In this document: positions 24,601 to 36,600 of the stretch, piece by piece | Layout: each line of letters begins with the position of its first letter | How positions within the stretch are numbered: the stretch's first letter is position 1 | Assembly: GCA_024509875.1 (NCBI GenBank) | Contig: JAMPIV010021231.1 | Location: 1 to 64,000, forward strand | DNA: 64,000 nucleotides | Direction: 5' to 3' | DNA from: Oreohelix idahoensis | Taxonomy: Eukaryota > Mollusca > Gastropoda > Stylommatophora > Oreohelicidae | Notes under the pieces: model-generated | What the model was told of the DNA's origin: nothing | Seen by the model: the letters and a program-made list of their open reading frames with translations, nothing else | The model's database searches: none | Program-made: the position numbers and the translations under genes

Positions 24601-27600
24601 GTTATGACGTAGAAGGTACATCCTTCTTGTTTTCAGGGACCGTGGTCTTGACGTTATTGAGCAGCACCTGGTCAGAGCTTTGCTGAATCCAGAGTCGGAC
24701 AGCATACTCCTTGGTCCATTTAGCTATCAGTGAGGTGTCTCCAGAGCCCAGGGGAGAAATCGAGCAGAGGAGTCTTTTCCTGCCACCATCACGCAAGATA
24801 AGCTGATGTGGCCAGCTGAGCTCAACATTATGTACCCCCATCTTAAAATAACATTGTAACATAAACTTAAGAGGGGAAGTAAATTGTTTTAATACCAGGA
24901 ACTGAGAACATCTCCAATACTAGTTCCCATAGAAACAAACTATTGAAGTCATGATGACAAATACCAACAGAGCTTGAACAAAACAAAACCAGTATTACCT
25001 CATATTACTACTACACAACTGACACACATAGGATACTTTTAATAATATATGTCACTACAATATTCATATTGATAAATTCTGTACATATAACTTGTAATTA
25101 AAATTGATTGTGATTCCTGGTTCCCTTTGTATTTGAATCAGGACACATATACATTCATGACAGCAATGAATACATATTGTTATTTGAAAAGTTATCAGTG
25201 ACTCCTTTAAGATATCCTTGTAGAGTGTTTTATATATGTGAGTGTCACAGTGTTGTCAAGTGTAGTGGAATAAATTAAATTGTTTATCTGTCTGTTGTTG
25301 TTTTGACTTACACTTCATCATACACATACCCTAGACATATAACGTAGTCATCACACTATTCCAGAATAATTCTGACTGAGGTATACATATGTGGCAGCAA
25401 GTAAGGTTATATATAATACACTACTCTTATTAGATATATATACCTTCACAGCTGATCTCAGTCAGTACACTAAGTCCCCTATAAATATTTATAACATCCC
25501 ACTTTACCACATATATTGGGGGTTCATCCAGGATTTTGAATCTTTACCTATTAAAAATATTGGGGGTAATTCACTTCAGGGAATATAAGAATTAAAAGGT
25601 ATCCTTGGGTGGAATTAAATAAGGTTGAGCTCTCGGTGCCTGTGTTGTCCATTAGATATATATTTAGAGATTGAATTGTTAGTTAGACATTTTATAAATT
25701 TACCTGATAGACAATGGCGGACCTGGCCAAATTTCGATCTGCTGCTGTTCAGACTGCAAAAGAGTTAGGATTAGATGGGCAAGTTATGGTTGCCTATGTC
25801 ACTACAGAATGTGACAAATTTATTGAACGCGAAGAAAGAAGGTTTGAAGCCGAAAAAAAGTTAGAGGCTGAAAAGGAAATTAAGAAGTTACAATTTGAGA
25901 CTGAGGCTGAGGCTAAAAGGTTGCAGATTGAGGCTGAGGCTAAGAAATTGGAAGCAGAAGAAAGAAGATTGACTGCAGAAAGGGAAGCAGAAGAAAGAAG
26001 ATTGACTGCAGAAAGGGAAGAGAAGAAATTAGCTGCAGAAAGGGAAGCAGAAGATAAAAGATTACAAAGGGAACATGAGTTACGACTAAGGGAGTTTGAG
26101 TTTCAGGGCCATGCTCCTGAAAATGGTGCCAGTCCCTTTGCCTCTGATGCCACTGCTAGCCAAGGAGCCTCAACCTCAGCTATGAATTTTCATTTAGATC
26201 ATTTTGTTGAGAAAGACGATGATATAGAGAGATACCTAAATAGGTATGAACTATTAGCTACCTCGTATGGGTTAGAGAGAGAAAGGTGGAGCTTAAAGTT
26301 ATCTCAAGGACTTCGTGGGGCAGCTTATGAAGTTTTTGCAAAAATGAGCAGAGGTGATCAGGAAAATTATGACATGCTAAAGCAGGCTCTTTTGTTAAGA
26401 TATGAAAAGAATGCAGAATTTTATAGGAAAAAATTTAGGAATGCTAAACTACTGTCAGGTGAAACCTATCACCAGTTCTCTGCACGAATAGAGACATACT
26501 TGGAGAAATGGACTTCTCTGGGGAAAACCCAAGATCTTAAGGAAATGGTCCTTATAGAGCAATTAAGAGAGTCCATGGCTCCAGACCTGAGAAAGTTTCT
26601 CATGGAACAAGGTGCAGAGAGGCTGGGTGAGTTGCTAAATGTTGCTGAAAGGTATCAAGCAGCTCAAGCAGAGGTAACAGGTAATAAAAAGAAACAAGTG
26701 GATAACTTTAGGGCACCACAGAACTTTAATAAATTTGATCCTAGGGATCAAATCAAAGGTAAGCACCAGTTTGATAGGCCACGGTATGAAAATAAAAATA
26801 AATTCCCACAATTCGATGAAAGGAAATATGATGAAAGAAAATCTTTCAACCAAGGAAAAAGGTGGTGTAAAAATTGTCAGATGGACAATCATGACACTGA
26901 CCGTTGCAGAAGGAAACCTGTGTATATGGCCACCCTTCAGGTCAGGTCGACCTCAAGACAGGAGGAGGATATTATGTTAGATACCACTCCAGAAGAGATG
27001 AGGAAGGCACAGGCTGGGGATAAAACACTCAAGCCTTGTTTCAGAAAATTGTCAACTTATCATACAACTCCAGGCAAGGGAGATTTTTACATGAAAACAA
27101 GTTGATGTATAGGAAGACTGGAGCTAGATCCAATGGTCACGGACAGCTGGTTCTTCCTAAAAGATATAGGGCAGACTTAATAAGGAGCCTACATGTGAAA
27201 CCAGATGGGGACCATGAGAAGATAGGTACCATCATTCAAAAGGTGGCTCACAATTATTATTGGCCCAAAGCAAGATGGGACATTGAGAATTTTGTAGAAA
27301 GGTGTAGCATAGCACATGAGGGAACACCCACAAGTGGGAACATTGATCAGGACCTGGACACGCCACGGGGCAAAATTAGGCCTGATAATAAGAAGAAAAA
27401 TAGATTTGATAAAGTGGACCAAATGGAATGGGAAGCCCCTTTTCACGGACAAGCTTCACTTAACTGTTTTACAATGGCCACTATGCGGAGAGTGCAAAAA
27501 GATGTCTTACCCCAGGATAAGCCGACAATCCCTCAATCGGACTTAAACAAACTGGAGGAAGAGGATGTAGAGAGGAAATCTCTCATCAAGAATTTTAAGT

Positions 27601-30600
27601 GGGGAGAAAGCCCCAAAAGAAAAAATTGGTAGCGGTCGTTTTGTGAATGATAATTCTGGGAGGAAAAATCATCACTATAAAGCTTCGAGTGGAAGAGACC
27701 ATACCGGTGCATGGACAAATAGGTCCACAAAATTAAAGGTCCATATGTAGCTTTGTTAAGAACGTGGACTGATGAAAAGGCAGAGGAAAACATTACATCT
27801 TCATACCAATATGTGAATGAGCTGACCACTCGTTTAAAAACTGGCTGGAAACTTGCCAATGAAAATTTGAAACAAGCCAGGAAGAAACATGCTGCCTATT
27901 ATAACAGGAAGGCGAAAGACAGAAATTTGGCTGTGGGAGAGAAAGTACTGCTTCTTTTGCCCGGGAGTCAGAATAAGTTACAAATTGGATGGCAGGGTCC
28001 ATATACAGTTTTAGAGAAGGTGTCTAGAACAAATTATAAGATAGATAAGAAGGGGAAAGAAAAAATCTATCATGTGAATCTCCTGAAGAAATATTTGGAA
28101 AGAGAACATCAGGAAGAGACACACTTGTTGACCTTGTCCATCGCCATGGAGATGAAAAAGGAACCACTTTCATCATTTGAATATCCATTACACCCCTGTG
28201 AGACAGCAGCACAGGTGAAAATCAGTACACATTTAACGAAAACTCAGAAAGAGAGAGTGCAACAGGTTCTAAATAATCATGCAGAGGTGTTAACAGACCG
28301 ACCAGGGCATACAAACCTATTGGAATATGATATGAAACTGATAGACCCCACACCTGTCTGTATGAAACCATATTCGATTCCGTTTGCTAAGGAGAAAGCT
28401 TTGAAGGAAGAGATAGACTATCTGTTGAAGGAAGGAATTATTTCGCACAGTGAATCTTCGTATAGTTCCGGTGTTGTACTCTTACGGAAGCCCTCTGGAG
28501 AACATAGACTCTGTATAGATTACAGGAGACTGAATGCTATTACAGAAGGACAGGTGGATCCATTGCCGGATACAAATCAGCTGTTTGCCAGACTAAAATA
28601 AAGCTAAATATTTCTCAAAAGTGGATCTGAGTAAAGGATACTATCAGATTCCAGTAAAGCCTGAGGTTAGACCATACCTAGCTTTTAGTACCTCAGAAGG
28701 ACACTATGAGTTTAATAGATTGCCATTTGGATTGAAGAATGCGCCTAGTGTCTTCTCTAGAATGATGAGAAAATTGTTGGATGTAAACATTTCGGAGGAA
28801 CGTAACGAATCCCTGAGTTGCCTCTTTGAGGATATTCCTAATGTTTCATACAGGATAATAAGAAGATTATGGGATCCACTATGAAAACTCTGCTATCACC
28901 AGGTATATGTTATCTCCTCATAACGTACATTTTGAGAGAAATATAATGTTCTCTGGACATGTCATTGCGCAGACTCAGAGAAGAGAAATGGTGAATACGG
29001 GTTGCGAAGCAGCATTAAGACAAGCACTCACACTTGCGGCTGTTCAGTAACATAACCGAAATATATTATTGGTTGTAGAAGTCTGAGGCAGATTTCATGA
29101 GTAGTGCCTACTCTGAATGGACCCAACTACATAAAACCATGATAGCACCACAGCAGAGTAAAGTCAAGTTGACTTACATTTATCTATGTGTATATAGAAT
29201 AAAGGACTGACATGGGATGTCTGTTTTAAGAGGGGAGGTGTCATGAAATATTCTAATCCACATGATAGGAAACTCTTTACAGAGCGATACAACAGGAGGC
29301 AATCTGATCATCAGAAGAAGTCCCCCCATCGGACAAGTGTTTCGGCCCAGTATACTCCTTTACACTCTAAGGGGGGCGGGCCCACTTGGGTCATGACTCC
29401 CAAGCGTCTCAGCCTCCTGTTGTCTTGTATCGAAAATGAACCCATTTCACTTATGGTAGCAACTTTAATCCACAACTCCGCCAGCCGTGGAGGCAATTGT
29501 GAAAGTAACAAAGAGAAGACAAATTATTCCGTTCATTCCGTCGCACACACTGAGACACCATCGCGAAGCCGCCGAGCCTAGCCACTGAAATTCTGACTCT
29601 GACACCTCCTATAATATACATCGCCTGTTGCCCCTCAGTCACAGCCCGCTCACTAGTACACCACAAAACTCAGCGTTTTGTGGACTTAGAAAAAATTCCT
29701 GGTGTTTTCTGTACCGCAGCGTTTATTGTCACGATTTCCATTGCCCATTGCGGTTGTTCCACAGCCAGCCTGATGCCTTTTCGGCAGTTTCACTAAGCCT
29801 CTTCAGTGCCCTTGTTCTCGCCTGTCCCTTCAGCCCCAACAGTTTCAATAGATCATACATTGATGCAGCCACAAGCCCTCTTGCGCCCACTTCAACAGCC
29901 ATGACCCTTGTAGTGAACCCCTCGTGTCTCAGATCCGCGGCCAGATCACTATATTTGGCCGCTTTGAACGAATGTTGCTCGTCTAATCTGGATTCAAATG
30001 GCACGGTCAGTTCAATCAGTATGACCTGAAGCGTTGAAGAAGAATGAAGCACTATATCCGGCCGTCTCCGCGATTTTCTGATACTCTCTGGATATGCCCC
30101 TCGTCCAGGTAGGTCTACCGCCATCTCCCAGTCATTTGCACAATCAAGAAGAGATGGTAAACTGCTACCTGGTTTACTCGGTTTGGGGTGTGCTGACTTT
30201 CCTGCCCTCAGAAAGTATGTATTTGCGGTGCTCGGCCTGGGTTTGCTGTTCGCCTTCATCCTTGCTAGATCTATTGTCGCAGCAAGCTCATTTAGCACTT
30301 TGTTATGGCGCCAGGTGTATCGCCCTTGCCCTAATGACACCTTACACGCTGAGAGCACGTGTTCGAGTGTCTGCCTCCCCTGGCACAGGGGGCACTGCTC
30401 ATCATCCGACTTTCCCCATTTCACAAGGTTGGTGGCCGACGGCAGCAGGTCATACATTGATCTAACAACGAAGCTGAGCCTAAGAGGTGCCATATGCCAT
30501 ATATCATTCCATGTCAAGGACCTCTGCAGGGCTCCTTCCCATGTAGTCCATTGGCCTTGTTGGACCTGCTGCACTGCTTTTTGCAACCTCTTATCATTCT

Positions 30601-33600
30601 CAGCCTCTCGTATCTCATGAACAACCATGTCTCTGCGCTCCCTGCTTGATGCCTTGGACCACCAGCGGATGTCTCCATGACCAAATCCCCGTCTATTCGT
30701 CTGTGTGTATCCGATTACCTCCCTCAGTTTGAGTGACTCTTGGGCAGCATCAACAGCTTCTTCCACTCTCCACTTCCTTCCTGTTTTCAGTGTGGGCTGA
30801 ATGGACTTAACCACGTCATCAGCTGACTCGCGTAGCATCATTGCAAGCCTTGCCTTTCCAACTTTGTACTCTTCAACAACTGACTTGAAAGGAAGCAGAA
30901 GTTTTGACTTTTTGCAGTACAGTGCTACATCTGACAGACCTGGTGGTACCCCTAGCCACTTTCTCATGAACTTGTTGACCTTCTGCTCTATAGCTTCGAC
31001 TGTACTTGTGCTTATTTCATATATAAGCAGTGGCCACAGCAACTTCGGTATCAACATGAACTGGAGGCACCACAGTTTGAACTTTCCCAAGAGTCTGCTT
31101 TGGTCTATGATCTGTAGCCCTCTGTCTGCCATTTCTATTGTCTGTTGCACTGCCTTCGAGTCTTTTAATGAGGCATCGTACACCCTGCCAAGACTTTTAA
31201 CAGGTTCCTCAATAACAGTAGGGATTCTTTGGTTGGAAACCACGAATATGTCTTCTGCTATCTTCCCTTTCCTGACTGATAGGCTTCTCGACTTCTTGGG
31301 TTTGAAGCTCATTCTGCACCAGCTGACTAGTTCATCCAGGCGTTTTAACATCCTCCGGGCCTGATGTTCATCTGATGTCAGAATTGTTGTGTCATCCATG
31401 AATGCTTTGAGCGGTGGCATGTGACACATTCCCCCGAGCTTTGGACCTATAGCCATTCCTTCAGCCGCATTGAGGATTACCTGCATAGCCATCACGAATA
31501 GTATCGGAGAGATTGTACACCCCATTGCAATTCCAACTTCAAGGCCAATCCACTTCGTTGTGTACTCTCTGGTTGAAAATCTGACAGCAAACCCTGCGAA
31601 ATACAGCTTCAGCATTGCTGCAATCTCTTGTGGAACATGATACATTTCCAGGGCCTGCCACAACATCTGGTGTGGAACGGATCCATAAGCATTCGCCAGA
31701 TCCAACCAGATTACATGGAGGTCTGTTCTGTCAGACTTTGCCTTTTGGATTGCTTCCCAGATCATTGTGGCATGCTCTAGACATCCTGGTGTACCTGGGA
31801 TACCTCCTTTCTGAATGGTAGTGTCAATGTACCCATTTGCCAGGAGGTATGTAGTGAGTCTTTTTGCCATCACTGAGAAGAATATCTTCCCTTCCACATT
31901 GAGTAGTGAGATTGGCCTGAACTGACTGATGTCTGTGGAATTTTGCTCCTTCGGGATGTAGACTCCATTCCCTTTTCTCCATTCCTTGCTTACAAGCTGG
32001 GCTTTCCACGCATTCTTTAGTAAACGGAGCAGTCGTTTGAGCACTTCAGGGCATCTCTTATACACCACATATGGAACACCATTAGGACCTGGAGCTGACT
32101 TGCACCGAGCTTTCTGGACAATGCTTTCTACCTCTTGCACCGTTGGGGGCTTGGTGTTAAATTCAGCTCCTGGCTTACTCGGCCATTTAAGGCCTGCCAT
32201 GCTGCTGAGCGGCTCATCTCTGCGACCATCTGAATATGTCATTCTAAGGTGTTCTTCCAGGTCTTCTTTCTTGATGTTTAGCGTACCCGACCGTGGCTGC
32301 TCAAACAGTTCTTTGGCAAACTTGAAGGGCTCCCTGAAGAATCTTTCCCTATCCCTTCGAGTCTTCCTTCTCTTCCTGCACAACCTTTCTGCTCTACAAA
32401 GGGCATTATGTTGGCCTTTCAGGTGCTCCCAAACCTGTCGTAACCCTTCCTTCTCTGTGGCAACTGCGTTCTTGAAAAGTTTTCGGGCATGCTTCTTCTG
32501 TTTCCTGATTTCTTCTATTTTAATTTGTCTTCTACTTTTTCGTGGTGGGTTACTTTCCCTTGCCTCCCTCACTCCGAACACTTTGCGACAGTGCAGATAT
32601 ATTATGTCGCCGAAGATTTCCAGCTTCTTCTCCAAACTTATCTGCTTCAGGTTGTTATCCAACTCTTTTGCCAAGGCTTCGTCCAGCTGTTCCCAAAGCC
32701 CTTTTGCACTGGCAGGTGGAAACTTGATTGCATCTCTCTTCCCGTCCAAGAAGTGTGTGAGATCATCATCAGGCAGATCAACTTGAATGTACTCAGCACT
32801 GTGGATTGACTCCTGGCTGCGTTCTTCTAACGTCTTATCCGTCGAGACAGAGCGCTGTTGATCTCCCCCAGATGACCTCCCACACCCCTTTTTCGTTCGG
32901 TGGATTTTCATTCCTCTCTGAGTAGAGAACTCCCTACCACAGGCACATGGAAATTCCAGCCGTTGTTCAGAGCTCGAAGTCCGTGTAACGGGTCTGGTCG
33001 ATTCCAATGAGGCGCCTGTGGATTCATCATTCTCCCCCCCTTTCGGTGAATCCTGGGGGCATCTATCATTTTTTGGGTCCTGTAGCAATTGAATACAGCT
33101 TACGGGGTGCTAACCCGGTCAGCCGGTTTCTAGTCTTTCCCAGTGTCATCTGTCTTTCCAGAAGTCAATCGGTCTTTTCCCGATCGTCACTGGTTTGACC
33201 ATGTAACTATGATAGGAAACTCTTTACAGAGCGATACAACAGGAGGCAATCTGATCATCAGAAGAAGTCCCCCCATCGGACAAGTGTTTCGGCCCAGTAT
33301 ACTCCTTTACACTCTAAGGGGGGCGGGCCCACTTGGGTCATGACTCCCAAGCGTCTCAGCCTCCTGTTGTCTTGTATCGAAAATGAACCCATTTCACTTA
33401 TGGTAGCAACTTTAATCCACAACTCCGCCAGCCGTGGAGGCAATTGTGAAAGTAACAAAGAGAAGACAAATTATTCCGTTCGTTCCGTCGCACACACTGA
33501 GACACCATCGCGAAGCCGCCGAGCCTAGCCACTGAAATTCTGACTCTGACACCTCCTATAATATACATCGCCTGTTGCCCCTCAGTCACAGCCCGCTCAC

Positions 33601-36600
33601 TAGTACACCACAAAACTCAGCGTTTTGTGGACTTAGAAAAATTCCTGGTGTTTTCTGTACCGCAGCGTTTATTATCAGGTAAATATAAAGCCTAACAAAT
33701 ACATTTAATAAAGAAAAGAGCAATGGTAAAATAACAGTGCTGTCACAAAGAATGTACTCGAAATCCCCCTTTGTTTTATGCTTCGTCTGCAAATTGTAAC
33801 GTTTCCACGTTAAATATAAGCCACTGCATAAATACAAGCGTTTCCAAAACACATTAAAACGGGTATTGCATTTCTAAGAAAAACATTGAGAGGCACACTG
33901 CGTAATGACCTAAATTAATCCTAACATTAATTATACTACGTTACCAAAACGAACGAACAGATGGACTCAAATAGAAAGAGAGAGGGAGGGCTGAAAATCA
34001 GGAACGCATGCAACACTAAACACGTGTCTCGCTATTAATGCCACCCCAACACGCGTCGCGCGATACACAATTACTACTATCACGCGTGTAAGGCCACATG
34101 CACTAACTTTTTTTCGGACGGACAGTGATAAAAACCCTAACCTTCCCAGAGTTAGGTTTTAAAATCCTGGAAAACGCTTATTAGAAAAGATAACATTAGA
34201 TGGGTTTACGTTTGAAAACATTACAGTACCCAGACAGCACATCTTCGAAACAGGAGGTAGAAGAAATTGCATATTTTGAACGCAGCCACATAGCTCTTTT
34301 AAATTTGTATATTTGGGTTCCTTAGGGCTTGCTGACAAAGAATATGTAAAACGTTATGCAAATAGTCTAGGAATTAACAAGTTATAGCCAAAATAAAATG
34401 ATGGTGCTGTCAGACAACACCCAAAATCAGAATCGCTCAGTGGTAGATTTTTTAAAACCACCATTGTACGGGAAATGGGCCACAAGTTACATTTGAACTG
34501 ATTGGCTGGAATGATATGTAAGGCTAAACACGATTAGTCGGACTATAAATGCTATCCTTGGTTGTTAGGGGAGACGTAGGAAGGTAAAATTTTTTCAAAC
34601 ACTTGTCGAAACGTGGCTCCATTGGCCAGACTCGCTGATATAATCACTTAGGAGCGTTAGTTAGAGACCACTAGTTCAAATAAGCTTGATAAAGCAACAG
34701 TGCGTTGAAGCCAGCTCATATTTTTGCTAAATAAAAGCCTGGAACATAAGCAGATGGGAATTTGTGCCAGTATTTGTGCCAGAATTCATTGCTAGTCAAC
34801 GTATCTGTGTTTATTTCCATGAATTGTGGTAAGCTTGAAACATTCAGTATCTTTTAATGAAAATTCAATGTGAATTGTTAATTTATGCCTGTATATATGT
34901 GTAGTTCAGTAGCAAACATGATGTAAAGCCTATAATGCTCCAGCCTGAACAGAAGGTGTCGGAGGAAAGTAAAACGGCATGGAATGGCCAAACAGTACAC
35001 TGACACCTAGATGATTGACTAGAAAGAAATAATGCTGGAAAGGCAGAGGCGTAGTAACCATTAAGGAGGTTAATACTGGTATAAAGTATTTCAGATGAAG
35101 CTGACAGTTGGCCTAACGCTCTGAACTCAATGTTTGTGATGTATTGTGCTCAGTGTAGAACTAGAGTATCAATTAGTTATGACGTAGAAGGTACATCCTT
35201 CTTGTTTTCAGGGACCGTGGTCTTGACGTTATTGAGCAGCACCTGGTCAGAGCTTTGCTGAATCCAGAGTCGGACAGCATACTCCTTGGTCCATTTAGCT
35301 ATCAGTGAGGTGTCTCCAGAGCCCAGGGGAGAAACCGAGCAGAGGAGTCTTTTCCTGCCACCATCACGCAAGATAAGCTGATGTGGCCAGCTGAGCTCAA
35401 CATTATGTACCCCCATCTTAAAATAACATTGTAACATAAACTTAAGAGGGGAAGTAAATTGTTTTAATACCAGGAACTGAGAACATCTCCAATACTAGTT
35501 CCCATAGAAACAAACTATTGAAGTCATGATGACAAATACCAACAGAGCTTGAACAAAACAAAACCAGTATTACCTCATATTACTACTACACAACTGACAC
35601 ACATAGGATACTTTTAATAATATATGTCACTACAATATTCATATTGATAAATTCTGTACATATAACTTGTAATTAAAATTGATTGTGATTCCTGGTTCCC
35701 TTTGTATTTGAATCAGGACACATATACATTCATGACAGCAATGAATACATATTGTTATTTGAAAATTTATCAGTGACTCCTTTAAGATATCCTTGTAGAG
35801 TGTTTTATATATGTGAGTGTCACAGTGTTGTCAAGTGTAGTGGAATAAATTAAATTGTTTATCTGTCTGTTGTTGTTTTGACTTGCACTTCATCATACAC
35901 ATACCCTAGACATATAACGTAGTCATCACACTATTCCAGAATAATTCTGACTGAGGTATACATATGTGGCAGCAAGTAAGGTTATATATAATACACTACT
36001 CTTATTAGATATATATACCTTCACAGCTGATCTCAGTCAGTACACTAAGTCCCCTATAAATATTTATAACATCCCACTTTACCACAGTGAGGCGGGCAAA
36101 GGTGTTAGAGTACAATGAAGTAAGAATCAAATCCCATATGGGAAGTGTTCATGGTATTTTTTGTGGGATTTGCTTCTTACTGAAATTTACATGCATGGAG
36201 GCATATCTGGAGTCATCTTTATATGACCACCAACTATGCACAATGCTACAATATACATATGTGGAAGTGAACCTCTGTGTGTGAGGCTAATTTCACCCTC
36301 ATTGACTCTTGAAATCATCCACACACTTTCAGGGATTCCCCCTGTGGTGAAACTTGTTGAGAACCCAGCATTGCACACTAAGCTTGGAGAAGTCACTTGA
36401 GCCCCAGACATGATTCTTTGGCTTTGACCAGGTTTACTGCATGAAGGAGGATGTCACTATGGACGAATTTTTTCTTCTGTCATAGTAAAACTTTTCCTAT
36501 TATCTAATTTTCATTTCCCTCAACCTCTGTTTTTATTTTTACACAATCTGCAATAGAAGTAGAACATTTCCAAATTATCTGTGGTCACTAACACTCACTG

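Larger units (their letters stand above)
29262..33673 (-). mobile_element. R2/HERO-like RLE non-LTR retrotransposon with terminal direct repeats
   Basis: A 4.4-kb insertion in the LTR. On the minus strand the order is: 465-bp repeat B (33673-33209), 120-bp 5' UTR, intact ORF (33088-29729), then 466-bp repeat A (29727-29262), which is the 3' UTR. The repeats differ by one substitution and one A in a run. The relic at 19358-19953 has the same 3' UTR after the same C-terminus, so the repeat belongs to the element. It could be a tandem with a 5'-truncated copy or a true direct-repeat architecture. Confidence 0.88.
23065..36086 (+). mobile_element. Gmr1-like Ty3/gypsy retrotransposon, non-autonomous, with nested RLE element
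   Basis: It is bounded by a perfect 5-bp target duplication, GTGAG (23060-23064 and 36087-36091). The LTRs start TGT and end ACA and differ at only a few visible sites. The interior (25512-29238) holds a primer binding site, an intact gag ORF, and collapsed pol pieces in the order integrase then RT. The protease, integrase core and RT catalytic motif are missing. The integrase-before-RT order is that of Gmr1-like gypsy elements. The right LTR is split by the RLE element at 29262-33673. The element lies in the last RPS6KC1 intron. Confidence 0.92.
29239..36086 (+). repeat. Right LTR, split by the RLE element
   Basis: LTR sequence is at 29239-29261 and resumes at about 33671-36086. The join corresponds to left-LTR positions around 23087-23100, where a TATATAAA-like stretch was the target. 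A few target bases are missing or altered. Confidence 0.9.

Noticed and set aside
24602..24862. 86-codon minus-strand ORF conserved in both LTRs
   Set aside because: The LTRs are almost identical, so conservation is not evidence; I could not follow an intact ORF in the more diverged solo LTR.
29262..29727. Hammerhead-type ribozyme in the terminal repeat
   Set aside because: A CTGATGA string occurs, but I could not place a matching GAAA and stems in the right order.
30183..32786. Plus-strand ORFs of 100-266 codons opposite the RLE ORF
   Set aside because: Antisense shadows of the intact minus-strand ORF; no domain recognised.
29262..33673. 465-bp repeats as an extra-long target-site duplication (long duplications are known for some RLE elements such as R9)
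   Set aside because: The relic at 19358-19953 has homologous sequence after its C-terminus, so the repeat is the element's own 3' UTR.
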